Assembly (NCBI RefSeq): GCF_037974355.1
Contig: NZ_CP150235.1
Span: forward strand, 6,853,363 to 6,917,362
Direction: 5' to 3'
Source of the DNA: Paenibacillus sp. FSL R5-0517
GTDB taxonomy: Bacteria > Bacillota > Bacilli > Paenibacillales > Paenibacillaceae
DNA length: 64,000 bases
A model generated the notes under the pieces. The model worked only from the letters and a program-made list of their open reading frames with translations, did not search any database and was not told where the DNA came from. Position numbers and translations under genes: made by a program. Below, in pieces: positions 1 through 7,324 of this stretch (the stretch's first letter is position 1; each line of letters begins with the position of its first letter).

Positions 1-655
1 CGGATGGCCAACGGTTGTTACCGGAGCCTGTATAGGCGGAGAACCCCTTCTTGCGAGCGATGTTCACCAGATTTGGGAACAAGCCCGTCTTATCGCCTTC
101 ACCGTGTACGATCGGTGGGAGGCGTACAATCGAGGAACGTATCCCCCGATTCGCCAAGTCTAGGGTGGTATGTTCTGAAATGATGCGTAATCCACCTTGC
201 GATTGAGGATCCCCAGCGCTGTCCTCCGTTCCAAGACGGCCGGGAGTAAGCGTCATCGTAGGCATCGCGACGACAAGCGCCCGGTCACCGGCGGGTAAGG
301 AGTTGCCGAGTGTCTCGATGGCTCGCCTGTCGGTCTCAATTGCAGCCTTCATAAATCGCATCACTACATGACGAGGATTCCCGCCGAATAAAACCCTAAG
401 CCGAGTTGGAAGGCCCGCATGCGAGAACTTGTGGAAGAAGGCCAAATGAATGACCCCGTCTACTGCAGCAGCCACTTTGCGCAAGCCTGCTAAATCCTCA
501 ATCGAACCGACTTGAACCTGGGCACCCAGTGCCGTAAGCCGTTTGCTGGCTTTTTCAGAACGGGCAAGACCAACCACTTGATGGCCGGCATCCAGCAGTT
601 CGCGAACGACCGCCCCTCCGATGAAGCCTGTCGCCCCTGTAACCAATACACGCAT
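1..655 (-). CDS. NAD(P)-dependent epimerase/extended SDR, 3' end cut by window edge
   Basis: The minus strand reads in frame from an ATG at 653-655 to the window edge, giving about 218 residues. The N-terminus carries the Rossmann dinucleotide motif VTGATGFIGG (TGxxGxxG), followed by D/G-rich strands and the segment GVIHLAFFH typical of extended SDR/NmrA-type nucleotide-sugar epimerases and reductases. The catalytic Tyr-x3-Lys is not identifiable in the visible part. A good ribosome binding site (AAAGGGGA) precedes the ATG. An AraC-type regulator lies upstream on the same strand, a common pairing for oxidoreductase genes, so co-regulation is likely. The substrate cannot be told. Confidence 0.85.
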   Translation of the reverse strand, partial: MRVLVTGATGFIGGAVVRELLDAGHQVVGLARSEKASKRLTALGAQVQVGSIEDLAGLRKVAAAVDGVIHLAFFHKFSHAGLPTRLRVLFGGNPRHVVMRFMKAAIETDRRAIETLGNSLPAGDRALVVAMPTMTLTPGRLGTEDSAGDPQSQGGLRIISEHTTLDLANRGIRSSIVRLPPIVHGEGDKTGLFPNLVNIARKKGFSAYTGSGNNRWPS

Positions 656-836
656 ATTCAGAAATCCCCTTTCCTATCGATAGGATGTTTACTCTTAATA
701 TAGGGGATGGACTACTGCGATCTTTGCCTATTCCGTCGGAGTTTTTGCCTGATTCAACAGATTCCGCCGCTTAAAATGGAAAAATCCGCTAGGCTCTATG
801 CCCGCGGAAATTTGAAAAGCCGTTTACATGTGCGTT

Positions 837-1799
837 TCACTTCAACTTTTGCTGGTCCTGACGCCACCTTGTGATATCTCTAGTTGGAGGACACCCAAAA
901 AATCGGCTGTAATCGCGGCTAAATTGGGAATCGCTCAAATAGCCTACACGCCGGCTCGCCGTAGTTGCGTCAATGGAGCTGGATAACATTAGACGCCTCG
1001 CCTCTTGCAGGCGCAGCACCTTTTGATATTGCAGAGGGCTCATTGCAGTAGCCGATCTGAAATACTCGCGAAACGACGATTCGCTCATATGGACCAGCTC
1101 CGCCAAATCCGCTACCTTCAACGGCTGAGAAAAGTTATTTTGGAGCCAATCAATCGCTTTTGTAACCTGCTGCATACCCGATTCCGCCAGAACAGTCTCG
1201 GCAACATTAACACCGATTGGGCTACGGAGGATGCGGATATAAATCTCGTCTTTCACCAATGGAGCAAGCATTTGAGCATCATCGGGAGAGGACACGCAAG
1301 CCATTAATCTTGCAGCAGCGTTCATCATGGCCAAGTCTGCTTCGATGACATAGCACGCACTGCGATTGCGAACCTCCGGTAAACCATTAGGAAATACCAT
1401 CGGCAGCAACGAAGCAATCCTTTGCGGATCGAGGTATAGACCTATCCCCAAGAACGGTATTTGGGGGCTGGCCTGCATAATTTTCATCGCAACAGGCAAG
1501 GCAACGGGGGCAATATACATTCGCGAAGCACCATACTCATAAGCATCCTTGCCTACGGTAATTCGCTTTTTCCCTTGCGCTGCAATGCAGATTACCGGCG
1601 AGAACATAGTGTGAACATCATCCGCCACTTCTACTTGCGAATATCGGTTCACATACAGACCATGAATCGGTGAAGCATAGGTCCCATCCTGCGAAGTATG
1701 CGTGTAAATCAAACTTGCCAACCGAGCTGCTTCACGATCTAGCGCTGAATTGGCATCATCTAATACAGATACATCCTCATATTTATAGTAATTGTCCAT
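837..1799 (-). CDS. AraC family transcriptional regulator with AraC_N sensory domain
   Basis: This is a DNA-binding transcription activator of the AraC/XylS type. Residues about 25-180 form the AraC_N domain seen in regulators of oxidoreductase genes (motifs SPVICIAAQGKKRITVG and PVALPVAMKI). The C-terminal 100 residues form the double helix-turn-helix: KVADLAELVHMSESSFREYF for the first and VGYLSDSQFSRDYSRFFGCPP for the second. The frame is open back to 1865, but that start lacks a ribosome binding site and lies at the junction with the IS remnant. The ATG at 1799, or the TTG at 1811 behind GAGGGGG, fits family length better. The neighbouring SDR gene at 1-655 is the probable target. The inducer is unknown. 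Confidence 0.85.
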   Translation of the reverse strand: MDNYYKYEDVSVLDDANSALDREAARLASLIYTHTSQDGTYASPIHGLYVNRYSQVEVADDVHTMFSPVICIAAQGKKRITVGKDAYEYGASRMYIAPVALPVAMKIMQASPQIPFLGIGLYLDPQRIASLLPMVFPNGLPEVRNRSACYVIEADLAMMNAAARLMACVSSPDDAQMLAPLVKDEIYIRILRSPIGVNVAETVLAESGMQQVTKAIDWLQNNFSQPLKVADLAELVHMSESSFREYFRSATAMSPLQYQKVLRLQEARRLMLSSSIDATTASRRVGYLSDSQFSRDYSRFFGCPPTRDITRWRQDQQKLK

Positions 1800-1897
1800 G
1801 TTCACAAGCAACTTCTTCCCCCTCAGAACAGGATGATAAGCATGTTCATGATACCACAGGCGCATCCAGAAAGCTTAAGCATTAAAGTTAAATTAGC

Positions 1898-2506
1898 ATG
1901 GATATCTCAAGTCTATTACTGACGTTCCAGCATGCGTCTATGCAGATTGCGTTTACTGAGCACCTTCATGCCATTGAGGAGATCGAGCAACGCATCGGTC
2001 GACTGGAGAAAGCCTTGATTGAGGAGGCGGCGATCAGTTCCAATGCCGAATTGATTCAGCTTTTACAATCTCTGCGTGGTATTGGATTTCTAACGAACGT
2101 CACGCTTGCTGCGGAGATGGGTTCCTTTGCCCGGTTCCGTTCTCCTGCTCAGCTCATGGCTACTTGGGCTTGGTTCCACGGGAACATTCATCGGGAGTCC
2201 GTACCCAACGAGGTTTGCTCACCAAAGCAGGAAATGGACGATTGCGTCGCACTTTGATTGAATCGGCCTGGAGTTATCGTCATCGGCCTGCAATTAAAGG
2301 GGATCTGGCCCGCCGTTTGGAAGGTCAGCCTGCGGACATCCAGCTTATCTCATGGAAAGCCCAGGAAAGGCTGCACCGAAAAGTCCCGCCGTTTAGTTTA
2401 TGGATTAAACAAACATAAAAGTGTCGCGGTCACTGCCGTAGCCAGGTAATTGGCCGGCTTTATTTGGGTGCTTGCCCAAACGTTGGAGCTACCGAACGCT
2501 CAGTAA
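1898..2506 (+). pseudogene. IS110-family transposase remnant (5'-truncated, frameshifted)
   Basis: The plus strand encodes the C-terminal Transposase_20 half of an IS110/IS116/IS902-type transposase, broken into pieces. The first piece (frame 2, to about 2160) has the helix-hairpin-helix-like motif LQSLRGIGFLTNVTLAAEMG followed by FARFRSPAQLMA. Homology then continues in frame 1 (GLVPREHSSG, LLTKAGNGRLRRTLIESAW, to KAQERLHRK near 2385). It resumes in frame 2 (SRRLVYGLNKHKSVAVTAVAR), meets an in-frame TAA at 2447-2449 where family members have Glu, and continues LAGFIWVLAQ to 2506. The whole N-terminal DEDD catalytic domain is missing. It is a dead relic that may mark a past insertion or rearrangement beside the retron island. 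Confidence 0.85.
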
Positions 2507-2841
2507 ATTGTTTTTCATCTCGAGGAGAAGGATGGTTTAAAAGGGAACAACCGGAGTCTAAGGCCCGGGAGTTCATGGAAGGTTCAGGAGAGGATGTACG
2601 AGATTCGTTTGCACCAGGCTTTTTATGGGCTGAATGTGCGTGGCTAGCTTGTGACAGCTCTCCTTGACGAAGGCATGCCATGTGGTAACCAACCCACGGA
2701 TAGCAGCGTGCCAACCGTCGCTCGCATCTGGACTCCCGCGCTTAGGACTTCGGCGAAAAGCAGCATTTTGTGTTGGGTTTGACAAAAACGTTTTTAGCAA
2801 CGAATATAGTACAACATTCTCTAAAAGAATATGTAAAGGAA
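2507..2841. other. Non-coding stretch between IS110 remnant and retron island
   Basis: No convincing gene is seen. Short open frames on both strands lack ribosome binding sites and recognisable motifs. Base composition changes sharply near 2770-2840, from about 50 percent GC to strongly AT-rich, which marks the left edge of the island. The segment may contain the decayed 3' end of the IS110 element, but no clear end could be defined. Confidence 0.4.
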
Positions 2842-2884
2842 AAAAAACAAAAGGAGCATGCCGCGGCTGCTCCTTTTGTTTTTT
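2842..2884. terminator. Strong bidirectional terminator at the left edge of the retron island
   Basis: A 17-bp perfect stem (AAAAAACAAAAGGAGCA at 2842-2858, complement at 2868-2884) encloses a 9-nt GC-rich loop and has an A-tract on one side and a T-tract on the other. It would stop transcription in both directions and lies about 130 bp beyond the stop codon of the reverse transcriptase gene. Confidence 0.85.
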
Positions 2885-3015
2885 AGTTAAGTCTACTTTT
2901 TCAACTAAAAAATGGATCTAATTTACCCAGGTTTATAAAGAGTTTGTTTGAAGATTTAAGTGAGAAAGTTGAGTTAGTTATAACAAAAAATTTAAATTTT
3001 GTTAGTTTGTAACCA

Positions 3016-4029
3016 TTAATAGCCCCAACTTATTTTATTCAGTCTATTCAGATATTTTTGTCCTTCATTCGGCTCAATCATTTTTACAAAATTAGCCATT
3101 CCAAAGAGATACTCTTTAAAATATGACTTTTCTTCATTCTTTATCTCTTTAAGATGACTATAAACTCCGTATTTTTCACAATAATAAATATGCTGTTCTA
3201 ACTTCTTTTTATACTTTCTTTTTACTTTAACAGTCTCACCGACCATTAGACCAGTGATTTCTTTGTAAGGGATATTCTCCTGTATTCTCATTTTATTCAA
3301 ATTTACATTAAAATTCTCACTTTCTATTATATTAACAATATATGGAATAAGACCCTTTATTTTCCCATCCCCAGAAATAGTTATATCATCAGCATATCTC
3401 GAATACCTATATCCAAGATTTAGTACAAGATTTGAAATTCGCTTATCCAAAATATTACATAATATATTAGCTATACATGGACTTGATGGTGCTCCTTGTG
3501 GGAGTGTTCCATTATATGTACATAGTTTAGCTAGAGAGTAAGATATCTCCTTAGTATAACCATTACTATGGAAGAGAAGAAAAACTTGTTCAAACTTTAT
3601 ACTTGGGAAAAAATCCTTTATATCAAAATTAATTACTGAGGGTTGATTAACATGCAAAGAAGCATTATCCTTTATATTTCTATCACGTACAAACCCATAT
3701 GCAGATTCACTTATTGAAAATCTGTATAGAATATTATCTAGTATCCAACGCTGAATTTCTTTCAAATGAAGGCTCGGCATTGTAATTTTTCTAATCCCAC
3801 CATTTGACTTAGGTAGATTATGTTCAGTATAAAAACCATCTGAACTAACTATATAATAACTCAATTTTTGTATATCTATACCAATTAATAAGGATAGATG
3901 TTTTTTATCAAATATTACAGGTAAGTCCTTATTAATCAGCCCTTGCGCATAATTTAAGCAGGCATTTTGATAACGCACTCCATAACCTGACTCAATTAAT
4001 TTTTCTCTCAGCCTATTTATATAGTTCAT
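3016..4029 (-). CDS. ret: Retron reverse transcriptase
   Basis: This RNA-directed DNA polymerase would use the adjacent msr/msd RNA as primer and template to make msDNA. The 337-residue protein has the palm-domain catalytic motif YSRYADDITIS (YADD), the region-4 motif LPQGAPSSPCIANI, and the retron-specific NAxxH motif as NASLH. INFDIKDFFPSI supplies the first catalytic Asp, and EITGLMVG matches the retron VTG-like motif near the C-terminus, which recognises the RNA. There is no fused extra domain. The ATG at 4029 behind GAGGG is preferred. The in-frame ATG at 4041 has no ribosome binding site and nearly touches the a2 repeat of the RNA. The gene is very AT-rich compared with its neighbours, suggesting horizontal transfer. 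Confidence 0.95.
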   Translation of the reverse strand: MNYINRLREKLIESGYGVRYQNACLNYAQGLINKDLPVIFDKKHLSLLIGIDIQKLSYYIVSSDGFYTEHNLPKSNGGIRKITMPSLHLKEIQRWILDNILYRFSISESAYGFVRDRNIKDNASLHVNQPSVINFDIKDFFPSIKFEQVFLLFHSNGYTKEISYSLAKLCTYNGTLPQGAPSSPCIANILCNILDKRISNLVLNLGYRYSRYADDITISGDGKIKGLIPYIVNIIESENFNVNLNKMRIQENIPYKEITGLMVGETVKVKRKYKKKLEQHIYYCEKYGVYSHLKEIKNEEKSYFKEYLFGMANFVKMIEPNEGQKYLNRLNKISWGY

Positions 4030-4045
4030 TTTATCCCTCATAAAT

Positions 4046-4260
4046 GTCGGTAGTTTCTACCCGTAAAAATAATTACTAGTACTATTCATGTAATAAAATT
4101 TAAATAAACATACTTATAACAATCTATCAGACAATTTATTGTATGATACTGCAAATTTATTTGCAGTTGGAGAATTTAGCGATCTTCTAAACTCTCCAGA
4201 TCAATTAAGAAACATTAGTAAGGGTAGAGACTCTCTACCCGAATCTAGAAATCTACCGAC
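4046..4260 (-). ncRNA. Retron msr/msd non-coding RNA
   Basis: The gap between the winged-helix gene and the reverse transcriptase folds as a retron primer-template RNA. Its 5' end GTCGGTAGATTTCTA (4260 to 4246) pairs with TAGAAACTACCGAC (4059 to 4046) just before the RT start, with one bulged base. These are the a1/a2 repeats expected at the ends of an msr-msd transcript. Between them lie a 9-bp hairpin at 4222-4240 (GGGTAGAGA/TCTCTACCC), a 12-bp hairpin at 4168-4198 with one G-U pair and loop AAGATCG, and a perfect 9-bp hairpin at 4148-4167. A weaker AT-rich hairpin follows at 4109-4145. The first hairpins are probably msr and the later part msd. The branching G and msDNA ends cannot be assigned by eye. 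Confidence 0.85.
4075..4086. repeat. 12-bp direct repeat, copy 1, inside the retron RNA
   Basis: ACTAGTACTATT occurs here and identically at 4259-4270, at the two ends of the msr/msd region. The core contains the palindromes ACTAGT and AGTACT, so the two copies can also pair with each other in the RNA and extend the a1/a2 stem. Confidence 0.8.
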
Positions 4261-4270
4261 TAGTACTATT
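4259..4270. repeat. 12-bp direct repeat, copy 2, at the 5' end of the retron RNA
   Basis: This copy is identical to 4075-4086. It starts directly after the stop codon of the winged-helix gene and runs into the a1 repeat. Confidence 0.8.
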
Positions 4271-4594
4271 TTACTTTATTTTTTTCATAAAACCAACTGG
4301 AACATATACTTCATCTAAATCCATCTGCTTATTTCCAATAACACTCGTAATCTCGAAACTATCATAATAATTAATTTCATAAAGACCATGTTCTTTTAAC
4401 AACTCTATGGATTTTTCAGAAAGTTTATAATGCTTATCAAATATTAGTAAACCTTCACTTTGAAACCTTTCAATTACAAGCAGTATTTGTTGTTTATCAA
4501 AACCAAAATTATTACCAATTTCCATATACGAGTAACTCGCCTTAACAGTATTAAAATAAACAAGCAGTATTAAGTCCTTATAATTATTACTCAT
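4271..4594 (-). CDS. Small winged-helix-like retron accessory protein
   Basis: This 107-residue protein has alternating helices and a predicted winged helix-turn-helix: SYMEIGNNFGFDKQQILLVIERFQ as helix-turn-recognition helix, then GLLIFDKHYKLSEKS as the wing. It begins in an ATGA overlap (4 bp) with the upstream PRTase-like gene, so the two are translationally coupled and probably made in fixed ratio. The msr/msd RNA starts right after its stop codon. A small winged-helix protein beside a PRTase-like effector is, as I recall, typical of type III retrons, where the pair would act with the RT-msDNA complex. The exact role is inferred from position. It has the same AT-rich composition as the rest of the island. 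Confidence 0.8.
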   Translation of the reverse strand: MSNNYKDLILLVYFNTVKASYSYMEIGNNFGFDKQQILLVIERFQSEGLLIFDKHYKLSEKSIELLKEHGLYEINYYDSFEITSVIGNKQMDLDEVYVPVGFMKKIK

Positions 4595-5475
4595 TTTTTT
4601 CTCCTCTTGCTTTTTCCGACTGTAAAGTTTTGTTTGTTTTTCCCTCTTTTAGGTAGAGTGAACCTCTTAAAAAGAGTATTCCATTCCTTTAGTTTTCCGA
4701 AATCAGAATGATACCAGAAGGAACTTAGAGTATTGTTCGGTATGTTGTGGTAAAATCCAATAATTAATTGGCTGTCTTTAAACCCCATAATATTTCTATT
4801 GCCTTTCCCCCAAATTTCTTCTTCAAACTTGCTAAGTAAAATTCTTTTATCATCTTTTAGAGTGGGGTGCTCGGTGAATATTTTACCGTATGTTTTCTCC
4901 ACCTTCACTTGTATATCTAAGTTTTCTTTGCTTCGATACTGTTCTATGGCTTGTAATGCTGAATCTGTCGCTGCTAATAGATTAATAATTATTTTTTTTC
5001 CATCTAGTTTTTCCTTATATTCTCTTAAAAAATCTGTTATTGTTTTTCCTGATCCGGATATGTCGTCAAAAAATACAGCAATTTTAATATACTCATCATC
5101 TTCTATATCTTCAATATTTTTTTTTATAGTTTCTTCGTATATTTGAATTCCATGTTCTCTTACTATTTCTCTTATGAGCATTGTCATTTCATCTGAGCTA
5201 TTAGTTTTTCCACTTTGAGAAGGAAGTGAAAATATAGCAATATCATCTAAACTATTACTATGTAATATTTCGGATAATTGCTTTAATAACAACCTTTTCA
5301 CTTCTGTTTTCGGAAAAAATTCAAACTCACTAAAAAGTTGTATTAATATTTCTCTTACAACTTCTGATTCAGTATTATCAATCCACTTATAAAACTTATC
5401 TTTGATATCTATTAAAAAATACTCTTCTTCACCATACTTTTCTATAAATTTTTTAATTATTTCCTCATTATTCAT
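4591..5475 (-). CDS. Phosphoribosyltransferase-like retron effector (PRTase-CE-like)
   Basis: The 294-residue protein has the signature of a PRPP-binding loop, VFFDDISGSGKTI (about residues 134-146), equivalent to the DD-x4-(G/T)G-x-T motif of type I phosphoribosyltransferases. A conserved strand-loop IFSLPSQSGKTNSSDEM lies about 50 residues earlier. An N-terminal helical region (residues 1-75) and a basic C-terminal tail (RGKNKQ to KSKRRKK) frame the domain. The protein does not resemble purine or pyrimidine salvage enzymes. It fits the PRTase-like proteins of bacterial conflict systems that serve as retron toxins, possibly attacking nucleotides or nucleic acid once the retron senses phage. 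It is the first gene of the operon, with AGGTGA a few bases before the ATG. Its target is unknown. Confidence 0.8.
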   Translation of the reverse strand: MNNEEIIKKFIEKYGEEEYFLIDIKDKFYKWIDNTESEVVREILIQLFSEFEFFPKTEVKRLLLKQLSEILHSNSLDDIAIFSLPSQSGKTNSSDEMTMLIREIVREHGIQIYEETIKKNIEDIEDDEYIKIAVFFDDISGSGKTITDFLREYKEKLDGKKIIINLLAATDSALQAIEQYRSKENLDIQVKVEKTYGKIFTEHPTLKDDKRILLSKFEEEIWGKGNRNIMGFKDSQLIIGFYHNIPNNTLSSFWYHSDFGKLKEWNTLFKRFTLPKRGKNKQNFTVGKSKRRKK

Positions 5476-5642
5476 ACGTCACCTGCTTTTTTTTTAAAAG
5501 TAACCTTTATTGTTGAATAGTAGCTTATTTCTTCCAGCCTAGTCCTCTTAATTTACTAAAAACAGTATTTTATAATGATTTCCAACTATTTAATAGGCTA
5601 TATGAATTAAATCTAATTAAGGAGCCAGTCTAAAAACAAGCC
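5476..5642. promoter_or_regulatory. Promoter region of the retron operon and rlmH 3' junction
   Basis: This AT-rich gap must hold the promoter of the retron operon. Reading the minus strand there is a TATAAA-like box around 5566-5573, but no convincing -35 can be fixed. The stretch also forms the right edge of the AT-rich island. Composition returns to GC-rich immediately inside rlmH. Confidence 0.4.
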
Positions 5643-5652
5643 CTACTTGTGG
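5625..5652 (-). terminator. Possible rlmH terminator overlapping its stop codon
   Basis: On the minus strand the last codons of rlmH form ACAAG-TAGGG-CTTGT followed by TTTTTA. The stem is short (5 bp) but is followed by a T-run, so it may terminate rlmH transcription just before the retron promoter region. Confidence 0.4.
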
Positions 5653-6122
5653 TACGGTTCCCCCCGATTTATCTTGACCGCACGATAAATCTGCTCCACC
5701 AACACCAGCCGCATAAGCTGATGCGGCAGGGTCATGCGCCCGAAGCTCAAGCGCTGCTTCGCGCGGCGCAACACCTCATCGGAGAGCCCATGGCTTCCTC
5801 CGATAACAAACACGACATGGCTCGTCCCATACGTGCCGAGCTTGTCGATCTCCAATGCCAGCTCCTCGGAACTCCAGAGCTGGCCATCCAAAGCGAGCGC
5901 GACAACATGCGCCTCGCTCTTCACATGCGCGAGGATGCGTTCGCCCTCGCGCTCTTTCACCGCCCGAACCTCAGCTTCGCTCAGGGTATCGGGCGCCTTT
6001 TCGTCTGCGACCTCGATCATCTGAAACTTGATGTACGGGGCGAGCCGCTTGGCATATTCCTGAATGCCCAGCGTGAGATATTTTTCCTTCAATTTGCCTA
6101 CGCCAATAATCTGAATAAACAT
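5643..6122 (-). CDS. rlmH: 23S rRNA pseudouridine(1915) N3-methyltransferase RlmH
   Basis: RlmH is a SPOUT-class methyltransferase that methylates pseudouridine 1915 of 23S rRNA in helix 69 of assembled ribosomes, using SAM. The 159-residue product has the family length, starts IQIIGVGKLKEKYL, and carries the trefoil-knot SAM motif VFVIGGSHGLSDEVL and the C-terminal MTLPHQLMRLVLVEQIYRA with INRGEPYHK at the end. The ATG at 6122 follows AGGAGGA with 9-nt spacing. A longer frame to 6158 lacks a ribosome binding site. The gene sits near walRKHIJ-htrA as in other Bacillales. The retron island begins right after it. Confidence 0.97.
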   Translation of the reverse strand: MFIQIIGVGKLKEKYLTLGIQEYAKRLAPYIKFQMIEVADEKAPDTLSEAEVRAVKEREGERILAHVKSEAHVVALALDGQLWSSEELALEIDKLGTYGTSHVVFVIGGSHGLSDEVLRRAKQRLSFGRMTLPHQLMRLVLVEQIYRAVKINRGEPYHK

Positions 6123-6238
6123 AAAACCCATTCCTCCTAAATTATCTTGCTTGCACAATATTCTTTCTATAAGTAAGATGCTTCACAGCATCGTTCGTTC
6201 CAACGGTAATTATACCTATCCTACATATTCCTCCAAAT

Positions 6239-6436
6239 TCTAACGAAACTCACACACCTTATTCAGCCCCATTGCGGCTCCTTTAAAATCTAACGAATCC
6301 AAAACACGCTATTTCTCACCAAACGAGCACTCTCCACCACTTTCAAGGCCATTTCAGCAATATAACGTGTCTACGATTCGTTAGATTTCAACCAGGCGGT
6401 ATTTTCCACGAATAAGGTGCGTCAGGTTCGTTAGCG
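6239..6436. repeat. Symmetric 195-bp intergenic repeat, copy 1
   Basis: Four copies of an 8-mer mark this element: CTAACGAA at 6240-6247 and 6290-6297, then its complement TTCGTTAG at 6377-6384 and 6427-6434. The offsets 0, 50, 137 and 187 are identical to those in the second copy at 12023-12219. Sequence between the marks is also alike (for example ACCTTATT next to the outer marks on both arms, ATAACGT before the third). The two arms are inverted, so the element could fold into a long RNA hairpin. It carries no ORF and looks like a small dispersed intergenic repeat of unknown function. Confidence 0.8.
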
Positions 6437-6439
6437 GTG

Positions 6440-6806
6440 CTACTCGATCGATCCATAACCACGTCCCTACCCACATCGCTGTCACCCGACATCACGTTCC
6501 CCAAGCCCGAGCTTCTATCTCTATTACCAACGCACCTTGCACGTTTGCTACAACCTGGCTCACCCCAACTCGGAACTTGGCGCCTATTTCCTTAATCTTC
6601 TCCTACTGTCCCTACTCCACCGTCAGCACCTACAACCCTCGCCCAACTCCAAGCTTCCTACCAACACCCCACCAAATCTCCCACAAAGACAAAAAGAGCG
6701 CTTATCACGCTCTCCTTGGCTTCTTGCTGTGATGTTCATACCGGATGGATATTCAGCCCGGGCGCCACCTTAATCGCGCCTACAGCCGTCTAAGTCCTAC
6801 AGTACG
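6440..6806. other. Intergenic, no gene recognised
   Basis: The stretch after the repeat is C-rich on the plus strand and contains only short open frames without ribosome binding sites or motifs. Nothing functional is evident. Confidence 0.4.
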
Positions 6807-6974
6807 CTAAACGACGAGGAATTCCGCGTGCTGTTCGCACTCTGCGCACTTCGCAGGCGGGTCCCAATCGGCAAATTCCGTCTCCTTTAGATCAACGATA
6901 TCTGGAGCGTCCTCATACTCATCGACAAACATGTCGATGGCAATGTCCACGTGTTCTTTGCATACAACGTACAT
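6807..6974 (-). CDS. CxxH/CxxC small zinc-binding-like protein (BA_5709 family)
   Basis: A 55-residue reading frame starts at the ATG (6972-6974) preceded by AAAGGA and ends with TAG at 6807-6809. The N-terminus has C-K-E-H (a CxxH pair) followed by the acidic stretch VDIAIDMFVDEYEDAPDIVD. The C-terminal part has CAEC (CxxC) and EFLVV. This is the arrangement of the BA_5709-family CxxH/CxxC proteins often found next to rlmH in Bacillales. The four Cys/His ligands suggest one bound zinc ion. The function is not known. It lies upstream of rlmH on the same strand, 680 bp away, with the symmetric repeat between them. Confidence 0.85.
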   Translation of the reverse strand: MYVVCKEHVDIAIDMFVDEYEDAPDIVDLKETEFADWDPPAKCAECEQHAEFLVV

Positions 6975-7324
6975 CCGTTAAGCATCCTTTCTGTAACCAG
7001 CTATGTTCCCGATTCACAACCGCGTATCCCATTACAGGATAGCCACTTCTCAGTTCTATCACACCTGCCACCGAAAAGAAACCCCTAGCCCTAATTTATC
7101 GTGCCCAACCTCCACCAAACCTCTCCATTCCGCCGTAAAAGAACACAAAAAGCATCCTTCCCGATACCTCAAACGGTACTCGAAAAGAATGCCCCTGTAA
7201 CAGCAACAATCACTCAACATAACGAACAAAATCTTGCGACTACGCCTAAATTGAGAAAACAGAGTCACGTATTCGCCTATTCTGTTCCATTCCATTCTAG
7301 GAATAGCCTCTATCCCTACTCGTT
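6975..7324. other. Intergenic, no gene recognised
   Basis: About 350 bp between the CxxH/CxxC gene and the lipoprotein gene. It must contain the small gene's promoter and upstream leader. Open frames here overlap one another on both strands without ribosome binding sites, and none is supported. Confidence 0.4.

Noticed and set aside
2464..2667. 67-codon plus-strand frame after the IS110 remnant
   Set aside because: No start signal or recognisable domain; overlaps equally open frames on the other strand.
2842..2884. Perfect inverted repeat as a transposon end
   Set aside because: Length, GC-rich loop and T-tract fit a terminator, and no second copy is present.
5649..6140. 163-codon plus-strand frame opposite rlmH
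   Set aside because: Complementary-strand shadow of rlmH, which has clear family motifs.
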